From OFTM291 sp041741375 (lineage in GTDB: Bacteria; Gemmatimonadota; Gemmatimonadetes; Gemmatimonadales; GWC2-71-9), in NCBI GenBank assembly GCA_041741375.1, contig JBGSKF010000003.1:1-33461 (forward strand): a stretch of DNA of 33,461 nucleotides. Direction: 5' to 3'. The notes below the pieces were generated by a model. The model searched no databases. It had not been told where the DNA came from and saw only the letters and a list, made by a program, of their open reading frames with translations. The position numbers were made by a program, and so were the translations under genes. Below are positions 13,182 to 21,609 of this stretch, piece by piece. Numbering within the stretch: position 1 is the first letter of the stretch; each line of letters starts with the position of its first letter.

Positions 13182-15572
13182 TCAGTGCCAGGTCGGGACC
13201 CAGGCCAGGGCCATGAGCCGGAGGGTGACGTCCCCCGCCTTCGGAGCGATCCGGATCTCGGTGAGTTCCTCGGACTGGGCGTCCCCCGCGGTGCCGAGCG
13301 CGGCGAGGTCTTCGGCGAGTTGCCCGGCCAGTTCCTCGCGCCGGGTCAGCAGGGCTGCCAGGTTTTCCTGCGCCCGTGACACATCCTGACCCTCCTTGCG
13401 CATGCGACCGGCGCCGCGCATGGCGGTTCCGATCCGGGTCGCCGAGCCGAGACTCGCGCGCTTTCGTCCCAGGAAGGCGCCGAGGAGGGCGGTTCCAGCC
13501 TGGATCACGGTGGTGAACTTCTGGGACTGGGCCTGTTCCTGTTCCCGGGCCACCGCCTGCTCTGCCCTCCGGATGCGATCCACTAGGGCGGCGTCCCGGG
13601 GAGCGTACTTGGCCCGGATCGCCTCCACCGACGCGTCGCGGGTTTCCCGGAACATCTGCTGGAGGCGGGCGCGGAAGTCACCCTCGGTTTCTCCCGGAGT
13701 GCTGGTCACCTTGAGAGAGGGACTCCTCCAGATCACCAGGGGGAGGGCGTTGCGAATCCACCGGGCGTAGAGCTTTCCCCATGTGTCGTACTGTGCGGCG
13801 CGGTGCATCGGTGCCGGGGGGGTGAGGAAGTCTCCCTCCGCCCATGGCTCGGGCAGCAGATCGTCCGAGGAGAGCTCGAGCGTCTCGGCACGGTCCCACT
13901 CCACCGCGAGGGGACCGTCTCCCACCGTCACAAGCCGGGTCACCCGGTCGGAGGTGTCGATGTGTCGCCGGGCATCGCGCCAGGAGACCTCCGCCACTCC
14001 CAGGAGGCGGGGAGCCCAGACCAGGCGGGTTCCGGCGGGCCCGGGGGACAACACGGGGAGGAACACTTCGGGAATCCCCGGCGGCAGCACCGGACGGGGG
14101 TGGGTCTGAGGTCCCGTCTCCCGCGCCTCCCTGGCGGGCACACCGGGGCTCGGATCGGTGGCCACTTCCGGTGAGGGAACCAGGGTCCGAATCTGGTCGC
14201 GGGTGAGAGGGCCGGCGAGATAGGACATGACCCAGCGGGTTTCGAAGAGGGTGGGGTGGTCGTCATGCACGTTGTGCAGCAGGAATCGGCGAGACCCCAC
14301 TCCGGCGAGAATCCTCTCCATCGCGTTCCTGTCGAACTGTCCACCGGGGGTGGCCCCCTCGAGTCCTTCCATCACGCGTGCCTTGTCGCGCTCGGTCTGC
14401 AGACGGCCGATGAACCACGTGCCCGCGTTGCTGAGCGCCTTGTAGTCGAGATCCACGGGGTTTTGCGTGGCCAGCACCACACCGAGGCCATAGGCGCGTG
14501 CCTGCTTGAGCAGGGTGAGAAATCCCGCCTTGGAGGGGGGATTGGCCACGGGGGGGAGGTACCCGGCCACTTCGTCCATGTAGAGCAGGGCGCGGAGACT
14601 GCCGGTTCCCGGTTGGGACCTCATCCACCCGATCACCTCGGTGAGGAGGAGGGTCACGAAGAACATGCGTTCGGCGTCGGAGAGATGGGCCAGGGAGATG
14701 ATCGTGACGCGGGGCTTCCCCTCCGGTGTGTGGAGGAGGCGAGCGGCACTCAGCGGCTCCCCGGTGCGCCAGGCGGCGAAGCCGGGTGCGGCCAGGATCC
14801 CGTTGAGCTTCATCGCCAGGGCAAAGCGGTCCGTGGCGGGATAAAAGGTGTCCAGGTCCATGACCCCGACCCGCGTGACCGGCGGCTGCTGGATCGCGCC
14901 CACGAGACCGGCCAGGTCGAGGTCGGATCCCCGGTCCCACGCCTCCTGGACCACGGTGGAAAGGAGGATATGCTCGCGGCTGGTCAGCGGGTCGGCCTCG
15001 ATGTCGAGGAGGCCGAGGAGTCCGGTGACGGTGGCCTCGATGCGGTCGCGGTACAGGTCGTGGTCCTCGCGGAGGGCCGGGCTCGGAGCGGTGAAGGAGC
15101 GGAGGAGGGCCAGGGGACGCCCGGACGTGCTGCCCGGCGTGTAAATGGCGAAGTCTGCCGCCTCTCGGAGACGCTGGATCCGGTCGGGGGGCTGGTCCCA
15201 GCGGGCGAGTCCTTCGCGCCACGTGTCGGCCTGCCGCCTGGCCCACGCATCGGGGTCCATCCCCTTGGCTGCGGCATCCTGCAGGTTGATCCAGGGGCGG
15301 AAATCCTCGGGGCGGAGCTCGGGGAAGGTGAGGAGAAGGTTGCCGAGATCGCCCTTGGGATCGAGGGCGATGACGGGGATCCGGTCGAGAGCGGCTTCCT
15401 CGATGAGGCCGATGCCGAGACCGGTCTTGCCACTTCCTGTCATGCCGATGATCACGGCATGCGTGGTGAGATCCCGGGCATCGTAGAGCAGGGGCGTACC
15501 GGTGGTGACCCCGGTGGCGAGATCGTGTTCCCGGCCGAGGTAGAAGGCCCCGAGCTTCTCGTAGTCGTGCAT
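13182..15572 (-). CDS. HerA-like (DUF853-type) ATPase/translocase
   Basis: 796 residues. An N-terminal HAS-like barrel region is followed by a RecA-type ATPase: Walker A GMTGSGKT at 43-50, DPKGD at 71-75, and Walker B LLYMDEVAGYLPP at about 329-341. Further motifs are VVLATQNPVDLDYKALSN (sensor) and GRLQTERDK. The C-terminal third holds a long charged region with heptad-like helices (about 640-770), likely coiled coil. HerA proteins translocate DNA, in repair or in defence islands, but no NurA nuclease or defence partner is beside it. The start at 15572 matches the family N-terminus (YEKLGAFYLG); ATGs at 15611 and 15674 are less likely. Monocistronic. Confidence 0.85.
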   Translation of the reverse strand: MHDYEKLGAFYLGREHDLATGVTTGTPLLYDARDLTTHAVIIGMTGSGKTGLGIGLIEEAALDRIPVIALDPKGDLGNLLLTFPELRPEDFRPWINLQDAAAKGMDPDAWARRQADTWREGLARWDQPPDRIQRLREAADFAIYTPGSTSGRPLALLRSFTAPSPALREDHDLYRDRIEATVTGLLGLLDIEADPLTSREHILLSTVVQEAWDRGSDLDLAGLVGAIQQPPVTRVGVMDLDTFYPATDRFALAMKLNGILAAPGFAAWRTGEPLSAARLLHTPEGKPRVTIISLAHLSDAERMFFVTLLLTEVIGWMRSQPGTGSLRALLYMDEVAGYLPPVANPPSKAGFLTLLKQARAYGLGVVLATQNPVDLDYKALSNAGTWFIGRLQTERDKARVMEGLEGATPGGQFDRNAMERILAGVGSRRFLLHNVHDDHPTLFETRWVMSYLAGPLTRDQIRTLVPSPEVATDPSPGVPAREARETGPQTHPRPVLPPGIPEVFLPVLSPGPAGTRLVWAPRLLGVAEVSWRDARRHIDTSDRVTRLVTVGDGPLAVEWDRAETLELSSDDLLPEPWAEGDFLTPPAPMHRAAQYDTWGKLYARWIRNALPLVIWRSPSLKVTSTPGETEGDFRARLQQMFRETRDASVEAIRAKYAPRDAALVDRIRRAEQAVAREQEQAQSQKFTTVIQAGTALLGAFLGRKRASLGSATRIGTAMRGAGRMRKEGQDVSRAQENLAALLTRREELAGQLAEDLAALGTAGDAQSEELTEIRIAPKAGDVTLRLMALAWVPTWH

Positions 15573-15712
15573 GGCATGTCCGCGAGGGAGGTGCGCCGGA
15601 ATTTCCCTCATGTGGCCCGAGGGGTCAACCGCGGGGATGACCCCTCCTCCGCACCTCCTTAGAATACCCGTCATCGGAAGTCACGCCACCCTCCGCCGGG
15701 CACTGGGCGACG

Positions 15713-16189
15713 ATGAAAATTGCTGCTTTCCGTACCCGGGAGGGACCACCCCGCCTCCTGCCTCCGGTCTGGCTGCTGCTGGCTCTGGGGACAATGGTGC
15801 TGCTGCACCGAGTGACGCCGGGTCCGACCCTCCTCTCCGGACCGGCGCGCTGGGTGTCGGGGGTGATCGTTGTGCTCGGAATGTCGCTTGTGGTGGGAAC
15901 CGCCCAATCATTTCGCCGGGCCCGGACCACGATCCGTCCCTTTGAGGTCTCCGAGGTGCTGCTCCGTGGCGGGCTCTACCGGTACTCCCGGAATCCGATT
16001 TATCTGGGGATGGTGGTCACTCTCGCCGGCGCGGCACTGATGCTCGGAACCACGACGCCCTGGATCATGGTCCCCGCCTTCGTGACGGTGATCTCCCGCC
16101 GCTTCATTCGGATGGAGGAGCGGATGCTCGAGGCACAGTTTGGCGAGGAGTACCGGGAGTATTGCGCGGCGGTCCGTCGCTGGGTATGA
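15713..16189 (+). CDS. ICMT/PEMT-family membrane methyltransferase
   Basis: 158 residues with about four TM helices. The C-terminal half carries the isoprenylcysteine carboxyl methyltransferase signature: GLYRYSRNPIYLGMVV at about 93-108, a hydrophobic hairpin, then RMEERMLEAQFGEEYREYCAAVRRWV. These residues bind S-adenosylmethionine at the membrane face. Bacterial substrates are mostly unknown (phospholipid or small lipophilic acceptors). It is divergent from the HerA-like gene across 140 nt with no clear promoter. Confidence 0.88.
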   Translation: MKIAAFRTREGPPRLLPPVWLLLALGTMVLLHRVTPGPTLLSGPARWVSGVIVVLGMSLVVGTAQSFRRARTTIRPFEVSEVLLRGGLYRYSRNPIYLGMVVTLAGAALMLGTTTPWIMVPAFVTVISRRFIRMEERMLEAQFGEEYREYCAAVRRWV

Positions 16190-16437
16190 ACGGTGGGGGT
16201 GGTCCGTGGGCCGCCCGGAGTCGGGCACACGCAGAACCCAACACCCCGGGTACTGGGTTCTGGGTGGGTCGTGGGCCCCCCCCTGCTCCCCAACCCCGGA
16301 TACCCCTCCCCCAATACCCAGCGGTCACGGAACGCCCGGGGGTTCCCCGGTTATGTTGTGGGGGACGGGGAACATCTGGCTTCCCCGGTGCACCTGCAGG
16401 GGCGACGCAAGCGTTGCCCTCGAGGGAGAGAACCTGG
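16190..16437 (+). repeat. Repeat-rich gap before msrA
   Basis: It contains GGGTACT/GGGTTCT- and CCCCAAC/CCCCAAT-type heptamers, and an inverted repeat CAGAACCCA (16232-16240) with TGGGTTCTG (16254-16262). A 20-bp hairpin GGGCGACGC-AA-GCGTTGCCC (16400-16419) follows, 18 nt before the msrA start and related to the palindrome at 12278. Frames reading through here are not credible proteins. Confidence 0.65.
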
Positions 16438-16920
16438 ATGGCGACAGCACTGTTCGGGGCGGGGTGTTTCTGGGGGGTCGAGGCGGCATTCCGCCAGGTC
16501 GAGGGGGTTCGGGAGACGGCGGTGGGGTACGCCGGCGGGACGGTGGACCACCCCACGTACCGGCAGGTCTGTTCCGATCGGACCGGCCATGCCGAGGTGG
16601 TTCAGGTCACCTTCGACCCGGCGACAGTCGGGTACGACCGGCTGCTCGAGGTGTTCTGGAACTCCCACGATCCCACCCAGTTGAACCGCCAGGGACCGGA
16701 CGTGGGCAGTCAGTACCGGTCGGTCATCTTCGTGGCCGACGAGGAGCAGGCGGTCGCGGCCGCCGCATCCCTGGAGAGGCTTCGTGCCTCGGGTGTCCAT
16801 TCCCGGCCGGTCGTCACGACCATTGAACCGGCCCCCCGGTTCTGGCCGGCCGAGGACTACCATCAGCAGTATCTTGAAAAGCGCGGGCTTTCCCAGTGCC
16901 ATGTGCCGGGACAGGGGTGA
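16438..16920 (+). CDS. msrA: Peptide methionine-S-sulfoxide reductase MsrA
   Basis: 160 residues. The catalytic GCFWG motif is at 9-13 with nucleophile C10, and C154 near the C-terminus can act as resolving cysteine. GYAGG, TYRQVCSDRTGHAEVVQV, FWNSHDPTQLNRQGPDVGSQYRS and AEDYHQQYL are all conserved. It reduces S-epimers of methionine sulfoxide in oxidised proteins. No signal peptide, so cytosolic. GAGGGAGAG precedes the start. It is the first gene of an msrA-SDR-msrB group. Confidence 0.96.
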   Translation: MATALFGAGCFWGVEAAFRQVEGVRETAVGYAGGTVDHPTYRQVCSDRTGHAEVVQVTFDPATVGYDRLLEVFWNSHDPTQLNRQGPDVGSQYRSVIFVADEEQAVAAAASLERLRASGVHSRPVVTTIEPAPRFWPAEDYHQQYLEKRGLSQCHVPGQG

Positions 16921-16933
16921 CTCGGAACGGACC

Positions 16934-17686
16934 ATGCGACTGACCGGACATCGCGTCCTCATCACCGGAGGGACCAGCGGCATCGGGCTGGGCCTGGCCC
17001 GGGCCTTTCATGCCCGGGGCAATCAGGTGGCCGTGGCGGGGCGGAGCGCCGAGCGACTGGCTCATGCGGCGGAGCAGCTGCCCGGTCTGGTCACGGTGCA
17101 GGCCGATCTCTCCGTGCCAGGAGAGGCGGAGAGTCTCCTGGAGGACGCGGTGACCCTGCTGGGCGGCCTCACGGTCCTGGTGAACAATGCGGGCATCCAG
17201 TACCGTCACGACTACCTGAAAGCCGATGCGATCGATGTCCTTCGGGAGGTCCGCGCCGAGCTCGCGGTCAACGTCGAGGCCCTGGTCACCCTCTCGATTC
17301 AGGCCCTCCCTCTGCTGCGCGCCGCCGAGGAATCCGCCATCGTCAACGTCTCCTCCATCCTGGCCTTTGCGCCCAAGCGGTCGGCCCCGGTGTATTGTGC
17401 GAGCAAGGCGGCGGTGCACTCCTTTACCCGGGCTCTGCGGTACCAGGTGCAGGAGGAAGCGCCACACCTCCGCGTCGTGGATGTGCAGCCCCCGGCCGTG
17501 GACACCCCGATGACCGCGGGTCGGGGTCGCCCCGGGGACAAGTTGACGGTGGAACAGGTGACGGAGGGGATCCTTGCCGGTCTGGCCCGGGATGCCGAGG
17601 AGATTCCCCTGGGCCGGACCCGCTCCGCCCGGTGGCTGCTGCGGGTGGCACCCCGATGGGTCTACCGCCGGTTTCGGGATGCCTGA
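16934..17686 (+). CDS. Short-chain dehydrogenase/reductase (DltE-like)
   Basis: 250 residues, a classical SDR Rossmann fold. Cofactor loop TGGTSGIG at 11-18, NNAG at 84-87, catalytic Ser near 140-141, and YCASK with Y154 and K158. The sequence around VNVSSILAFAPKRSAPVYCASKAAVHSFTRALRYQ resembles DltE/UcpA-like oxidoreductases. The substrate is unknown. It starts 13 nt after msrA, so it is cotranscribed and may take part in redox repair, though SDRs are placed in many contexts. Confidence 0.9.
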   Translation: MRLTGHRVLITGGTSGIGLGLARAFHARGNQVAVAGRSAERLAHAAEQLPGLVTVQADLSVPGEAESLLEDAVTLLGGLTVLVNNAGIQYRHDYLKADAIDVLREVRAELAVNVEALVTLSIQALPLLRAAEESAIVNVSSILAFAPKRSAPVYCASKAAVHSFTRALRYQVQEEAPHLRVVDVQPPAVDTPMTAGRGRPGDKLTVEQVTEGILAGLARDAEEIPLGRTRSARWLLRVAPRWVYRRFRDA

Positions 17687-17713
17687 CGGAAGTTTGAAGT
17701 ATGAAGTTCGAAG

Positions 17714-17741
17714 GTCGAAGGAGAAATGTCGAAGGAGAAAT
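17714..17741 (+). repeat. Tandem duplication of the msrB ribosome-binding site
   Basis: Two adjacent copies of GTCGAAGGAGAAAT (14 bp) each supply a GAAGGAG ribosome site and a potential ATG. The second copy serves the true msrB start at 17743; the first would start a frame without homology. Confidence 0.85.
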
Positions 17742-17742
17742 G

Positions 17743-18147
17743 ATGACGGATCACGTTCGCCAGAGCGATGAGGAGTGGGCGGCGCAGCTCACCCCCGAGC
17801 AGTTCCGGGTGGCGCGGCGCCGGGGCACGGAGCGCGCCTTCACGGGGGCCTACTGGGACGAGCATGCGGAGGGGACCTACCGGTGCATCTGCTGCGATGC
17901 CCCGTTGTTTTCCTCCGCAACCAAGTTCGACTCGGGGACCGGATGGCCGAGCTTCTGGGCCCCGGCGGCCGGGGAGGGAGTGGAGGAGAGTGTGGACACG
18001 AGCCACGGCATGAGGCGTGTGGAGGTGCATTGCCGCCGGTGCGGTGCGCACCTGGGGCACCTTTTCCCCGATGGGCCGGCTCCCACGGGGCAGCGATATT
18101 GCGTCAACAGCGCATCCCTCCGGTTCGACCGAAACGCCGACACGTAG
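17743..18147 (+). CDS. msrB: Peptide methionine-R-sulfoxide reductase MsrB
   Basis: 134 residues. Zinc cysteines C48 and C51 (RCICCDAPLF) and C97 and C100 (HCRRCGAHLGH), with catalytic C120 in RYCVNSASLRF. SGTGWPSFW is conserved. It reduces R-epimers and so complements MsrA two genes upstream. The frame is open to 17701, but the AAGGAG at 17732 is spaced best for 17743. Position 57 nt after the SDR gene indicates one operon. Confidence 0.95.
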   Translation: MTDHVRQSDEEWAAQLTPEQFRVARRRGTERAFTGAYWDEHAEGTYRCICCDAPLFSSATKFDSGTGWPSFWAPAAGEGVEESVDTSHGMRRVEVHCRRCGAHLGHLFPDGPAPTGQRYCVNSASLRFDRNADT

Positions 18148-18203
18148 TGATAGGGAGACGGGATCGAACGCCGGGGCGGGCACCCACAAGTGGTGCCCCA
18201 ACC

Positions 18204-18259
18204 GCCTATTCCCTACTCCCTACTCCCTACTCCCTGCTCCCTGCTCCCTGCTCCCTCGT
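18204..18259 (-). repeat. Heptamer array encoding the C-terminus and stop of the DinB gene
   Basis: Eight 7-bp units in register: GCCTATT, CCCTACT three times, CCCTGCT three times, CCCTCGT. On the DinB sense strand this reads as AGNAGGG repeats with 4-nt loops between G-tracts. The DinB stop (18220-18222) lies in the second CCCTACT unit and the third. MsrB converges from the other side. Confidence 0.92.
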
Positions 18260-18759
18260 AGCACCAACAATGTGGTCACCAGTTGCCCCACGTGCCGAGC
18301 CGTGTGCTCGGCGGCGTGGAAGAGCAATCCGCGGGAGGTGGAGTGGTAGCCCGCCGATCCGACCCGTCGCTCCATGTCCAGTGTTCCCGGGTCCCATGCC
18401 CGCAGCACGGCGAGTATGGTGTCGATGCTCCGCAGGGCCAATCGTGTCGCCTCCGAGGTCGAGGCGGGTGAGCCCGGTGTCTTTTCGCTCTCCAGTGCGG
18501 CGCGTTTCGCGGGGGACAGGGGCACGCCCTGGGCGTAGGAGATGAGCCGGTCGAGCGACCCGGCGATGTGCTTGAGATGAAATCCCGGCGGGGCCGCGCT
18601 GCCGGGACTCTGCCAGAGCAGGGCGTCAGGGAGATCGGCCGTGACGCGGCTTATGTCCTCCCGGGCCTGGAGCAGCGCGTGGGCCACCGGCATCAGGTCG
18701 GCGGGATAGTCGGCCAAGGGTCCCCGGAGCCAGACCTCCGGAACATTGGGTGCGGTCAT
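18220..18759 (-). CDS. DinB-superfamily protein
   Basis: 179 residues, a four-helix DinB-like bundle. Putative metal ligands are His in FHLKHIAGSLDRL (about 60-70) and the pair in LLFHAAEHTARHVGQ (about 145-159), the normal H...HxxxH spacing. Members are metal-binding thiol transferases or hydrolases; the exact role is unknown. AGGA precedes the start at 18759. The last eleven residues (GSREQGAGSRE) are translated from the heptamer array, so the original C-terminus was probably shorter or replaced. Confidence 0.85.
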   Translation of the reverse strand: MTAPNVPEVWLRGPLADYPADLMPVAHALLQAREDISRVTADLPDALLWQSPGSAAPPGFHLKHIAGSLDRLISYAQGVPLSPAKRAALESEKTPGSPASTSEATRLALRSIDTILAVLRAWDPGTLDMERRVGSAGYHSTSRGLLFHAAEHTARHVGQLVTTLLVLRGSREQGAGSRE

Positions 18760-18905
18760 CAATTCCTCCGGGACGAGGGGTGGTCGCCAGGCACCGGAGG
18801 GGTGCTGCTGGTCTCCCGCGTGGCGTGCATCAAGTGTAGACTCCTGTGGCGGGGTGGTCCACCCGGACCGGATCCGCTCACCCCCGGGGCAAGGATCCCG
18901 ATACC

Positions 18906-19922
18906 ATGATGTCTGATCCACTGGATCGTTACGCGGCACGCGGCAACACCTGTTTCGCTCCCTGGCCGATGACCACGAGGGCCCGGTTCCTCTGGTCCGG
19001 TGCCCGGGCCACCGCTCTCGTGGGGCTCCTGGCTCTGGTGACGGGAGCGCTGGTCCTGCCCGGTGTCACGCTCCCGCTCTTCTGGAATGTGGTGCTCCCG
19101 CTGGTGCCGGCGACCTTGCTGGTCAGCCCGGGCCTCTGGCGCGGGGTCTGTCCCGTGGCCACGCTCAGCCTGTGGACGTCCCGTCCCGGCGCCCCGCGCA
19201 TCGCCGAGGTGCCCTCTCGATCGATTGATGTCGCGGCGGTCGCCCTGCTCTTTGCCATTGTGCCGGCCCGGCATCTCCTCTGGAATCAGAGTGGCATGGC
19301 CTTCGTCGTGCTGCTTCTGGTGGTGGGTCTCCTGGCCTTGGGAACCGGTCGTCTCGGCCCCATGAAGGCTGGCTTCTGCAACGCCATCTGTCCGGTGCTC
19401 CCGGTGGAACGCCTGTACGGCCAGGCCCCGCTCTTTCACGCGCCCAACGCCCGGTGCGCCCCGTGTACTCTCTGCACCGTACGGGGGTGCATCGACCTCG
19501 TCCCCACCAAGGCGGTGGCCCAGGTGCTGGGTCCCGATCGGCGGAACACCCGGTGGTTGGGAACCGGGTTCGGTTTCTTTGCCGCGGCCTTCCCCGGGTT
19601 CATTCTCGCCTATGGTCTCACTCCCGACGGTCCCCTGAGCGCGGCGGGAATGGTCTATGGGGTGATGGTGATCGCGGTGCTGGCCAGTTGGGCGCTGGTG
19701 GCCGCCGTGTGCATGGTGGGAAACGTGCCGGCCCGATCAATGATCCCGGGGCTCGCGGCGGTGTCGCTCGGGCTCTACTACTGGTTCGCTTCGCCGGGAT
19801 TCATGACCTCACTCGGGATCCCCGAGGGGGGAGTCGTGGTGCTCCGGGCGGGGATCGGGTTGCTGCTTCTCGGGTGGGGGATGCGCCGGTGGAGCGGGGA
19901 CAGGGCTGTCGGCGTTGCGTGA
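18906..19922 (+). CDS. NosR/NapH-like iron-sulfur membrane protein
   Basis: 338 residues with about eight TM helices. Cysteine motifs GVCPVATLSLW (about 78-88) and GFCNAICPVLPVERLYG (about 157-173) are the kind seen in NapH, CcoG and the C-terminal part of NosR. A cytosolic loop follows with C-x2-C-x2-C-x4-C (RCAPCTLCTVRGC, about 187-199), a degenerate 4Fe-4S motif. It likely moves electrons between the quinone pool and a partner. The nos operon starts 2.4 kb away, so a role in feeding NosZ is plausible but inferred. It has no FMN-binding domain and so is not a full NosR. It converges with the next gene, 4 nt between stop codons. Confidence 0.72.
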   Translation: MMSDPLDRYAARGNTCFAPWPMTTRARFLWSGARATALVGLLALVTGALVLPGVTLPLFWNVVLPLVPATLLVSPGLWRGVCPVATLSLWTSRPGAPRIAEVPSRSIDVAAVALLFAIVPARHLLWNQSGMAFVVLLLVVGLLALGTGRLGPMKAGFCNAICPVLPVERLYGQAPLFHAPNARCAPCTLCTVRGCIDLVPTKAVAQVLGPDRRNTRWLGTGFGFFAAAFPGFILAYGLTPDGPLSAAGMVYGVMVIAVLASWALVAAVCMVGNVPARSMIPGLAAVSLGLYYWFASPGFMTSLGIPEGGVVVLRAGIGLLLLGWGMRRWSGDRAVGVA

Positions 19923-19926
19923 CGCC

Positions 19927-20805
19927 TCACGGCGGAGGGCGATCGCTTTTCAAGACCCCGTAATGGATCAGCCGGACGAGGTGGCCCGCCCTCCGAGCTC
20001 CTCCCAGCAGCGATTCGAACTCCAGAGCGGGAGATGAGGCCTGGATCTGCTCCAGGGTCCGGCCGCTCCGAATGCCGGCGGAGATCCGGTCACGGATGGT
20101 CACGAGCATCCGGCGATGGTCGAGCACCACGGCTCGGGTGATCACGTCGCCGTGGCCCGGAACGATGCGGGTCTGCTCGGTGGACCGGGCCAGGATCACG
20201 TCCGCCGCCGCGATCATTCCGTCCACTGACCCGCCGGCCCACCAGTCGATGAAGGGCGGTCTCCCTGGTTCGACCAGGTCGCCCACGTGGAGAAGGTTCT
20301 CCTGGGGAATCCAGACCATGGCGTCGCCATCAGTATGGGCTCCCGGCAGGTGCAGCAGCACCACGGTGCGGCTGCCCAGGGACAGCACCATGCTGTCGGT
20401 GAAGGTCTGGTCCGGCATGGCCGTGGCGTGTGCCGGGGTTCGGTGCCAACCATCCCAGTCGGCGATGATGGTGTCCTTGGTCATCTGGGAGGGAACGTTC
20501 CGGTGGGCGATGGCGGTTGCGCCGCGGGAGCGCCAATGGTCCATCCCGGAGGTGTGGTCCTCATGGTAATGCGTGAAGACCACCTGGGTCACGGGCTTCG
20601 TGGTCACGGTGCGCAGGGCCGAATCGGCGAGGCCGGCACGCGTCGCGGACTGCGCATCCACCAGGAGCACCCGATCGGGGGCCTCCACGGCGAGGATGTT
20701 TCCGTTGGCAAACCCGCTCACGACGTGGAGACCGGGCCCGAGGGAACGCACGGACATGACCATCGGGTCCTGCCAGGCCAGGGCGATCATCAAGACGGCG
20801 TACAT
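19927..20805 (-). CDS. Exported metallo-beta-lactamase-fold hydrolase
   Basis: 292 residues with a short hydrophobic N-terminus (possible signal, about 1-11). The metal motif THYHEDH is at 78-84 (H79, H81, D83, H84). Further ligands are in GAHTDGD, LLHVGDLVE and VPGHGD, so both metal sites are complete. It resembles SoxH/quinoprotein-relay and subclass-B-like hydrolases; the substrate is unknown. It follows the GDSL-type gene by 18 nt and is probably cotranscribed. Confidence 0.85.
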   Translation of the reverse strand: MYAVLMIALAWQDPMVMSVRSLGPGLHVVSGFANGNILAVEAPDRVLLVDAQSATRAGLADSALRTVTTKPVTQVVFTHYHEDHTSGMDHWRSRGATAIAHRNVPSQMTKDTIIADWDGWHRTPAHATAMPDQTFTDSMVLSLGSRTVVLLHLPGAHTDGDAMVWIPQENLLHVGDLVEPGRPPFIDWWAGGSVDGMIAAADVILARSTEQTRIVPGHGDVITRAVVLDHRRMLVTIRDRISAGIRSGRTLEQIQASSPALEFESLLGGARRAGHLVRLIHYGVLKSDRPPP

Positions 20806-20823
20806 GAGGCTCCCGGGGAAGAG

Positions 20824-21609
20824 TCAGTTGATGGCATGAACCCGGACCGCTTCGGCGGCCGCGGCCTGCAACACACCCACCAACGCCTCGTCAATCTGAA
20901 TGGTTGTCGACCCGGCCCTGACGGTTGCGGGGAGCCCCTCGGGGGAGACGTTCGTCAGCTGCTGGACCATGACCAGAGCGGCGAGGTAGGTGCCCGCGGG
21001 GCTCGGATGGAAACCATCCGCGCCGTACAATGGAATGGACGGGTCGACCCGCCACGCCGCGCGCCACGCCTCCCCCGCCGGGAAAAGCATCCCCCCCGCC
21101 CCCTCGGCTGCCAGCCGGTGGGAGAGGCTCACGTCGTCGAAGTCGAAGCTCCGGGACGCCGCGGGCCACACCATGTAGAGTGCCACCCGGGTGCCGGTGG
21201 CTCGGCCCAGATCAGCAAAGCGGCGCGAATACTCGATGAGACTCGGGCGTCCCTCGGTCGCCGAGGGGCCCTGCTGGAGAACAACGACATCCCACTCTCC
21301 GCTTTGGATGAGCGGCTGCACATCCCCCCCATTCCAGTGATCCTCGAGGCCATAGTTCGGGTTGGTGATTCCCCGGACGGTGACTCGGTGAGTGCCGTTC
21401 GATTCGGCAAGTGCCTTGACCACTCCAGGCAGATTGTTGGTGGAGGTCAGGCTGTTTCCCACAAACAGGACCCGGATCTCACCCGGGCCACGGGGGCCCA
21501 GGGAATCACTCCCGCCGCACCCGGGCACCGAGGCGAACCCGGCGATGGAGAGCATTGCCAGCCGGAGGCCGGGCGGGCAGATCAGGAACCGGTTTCGGAG
21601 AGGGGTCAT
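20824..21609 (-). CDS. SGNH/GDSL-type lipoprotein hydrolase
   Basis: 261 residues. A signal peptide with lipobox SVPGC puts the lipidated cysteine at C31. Block I is VLFVGNSLT (S53 as nucleophile, GNSL in place of GDSL), with a mid-domain GQ-like QQGPSA block and a C-terminal DGFHPSPAG (Asp-x-x-His, the catalytic pair). It is a surface-anchored esterase or acyl-hydrolase. First gene of a pair with the metallo-beta-lactamase-fold gene and divergent from the NTF2-like gene across 107 nt. Confidence 0.85.
   Translation of the reverse strand: MTPLRNRFLICPPGLRLAMLSIAGFASVPGCGGSDSLGPRGPGEIRVLFVGNSLTSTNNLPGVVKALAESNGTHRVTVRGITNPNYGLEDHWNGGDVQPLIQSGEWDVVVLQQGPSATEGRPSLIEYSRRFADLGRATGTRVALYMVWPAASRSFDFDDVSLSHRLAAEGAGGMLFPAGEAWRAAWRVDPSIPLYGADGFHPSPAGTYLAALVMVQQLTNVSPEGLPATVRAGSTTIQIDEALVGVLQAAAAEAVRVHAIN

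Noticed and set aside
18204..18259. Possible CRISPR array
   Set aside because: Units are 7 bp in direct tandem with no spacers, and no cas gene is present.
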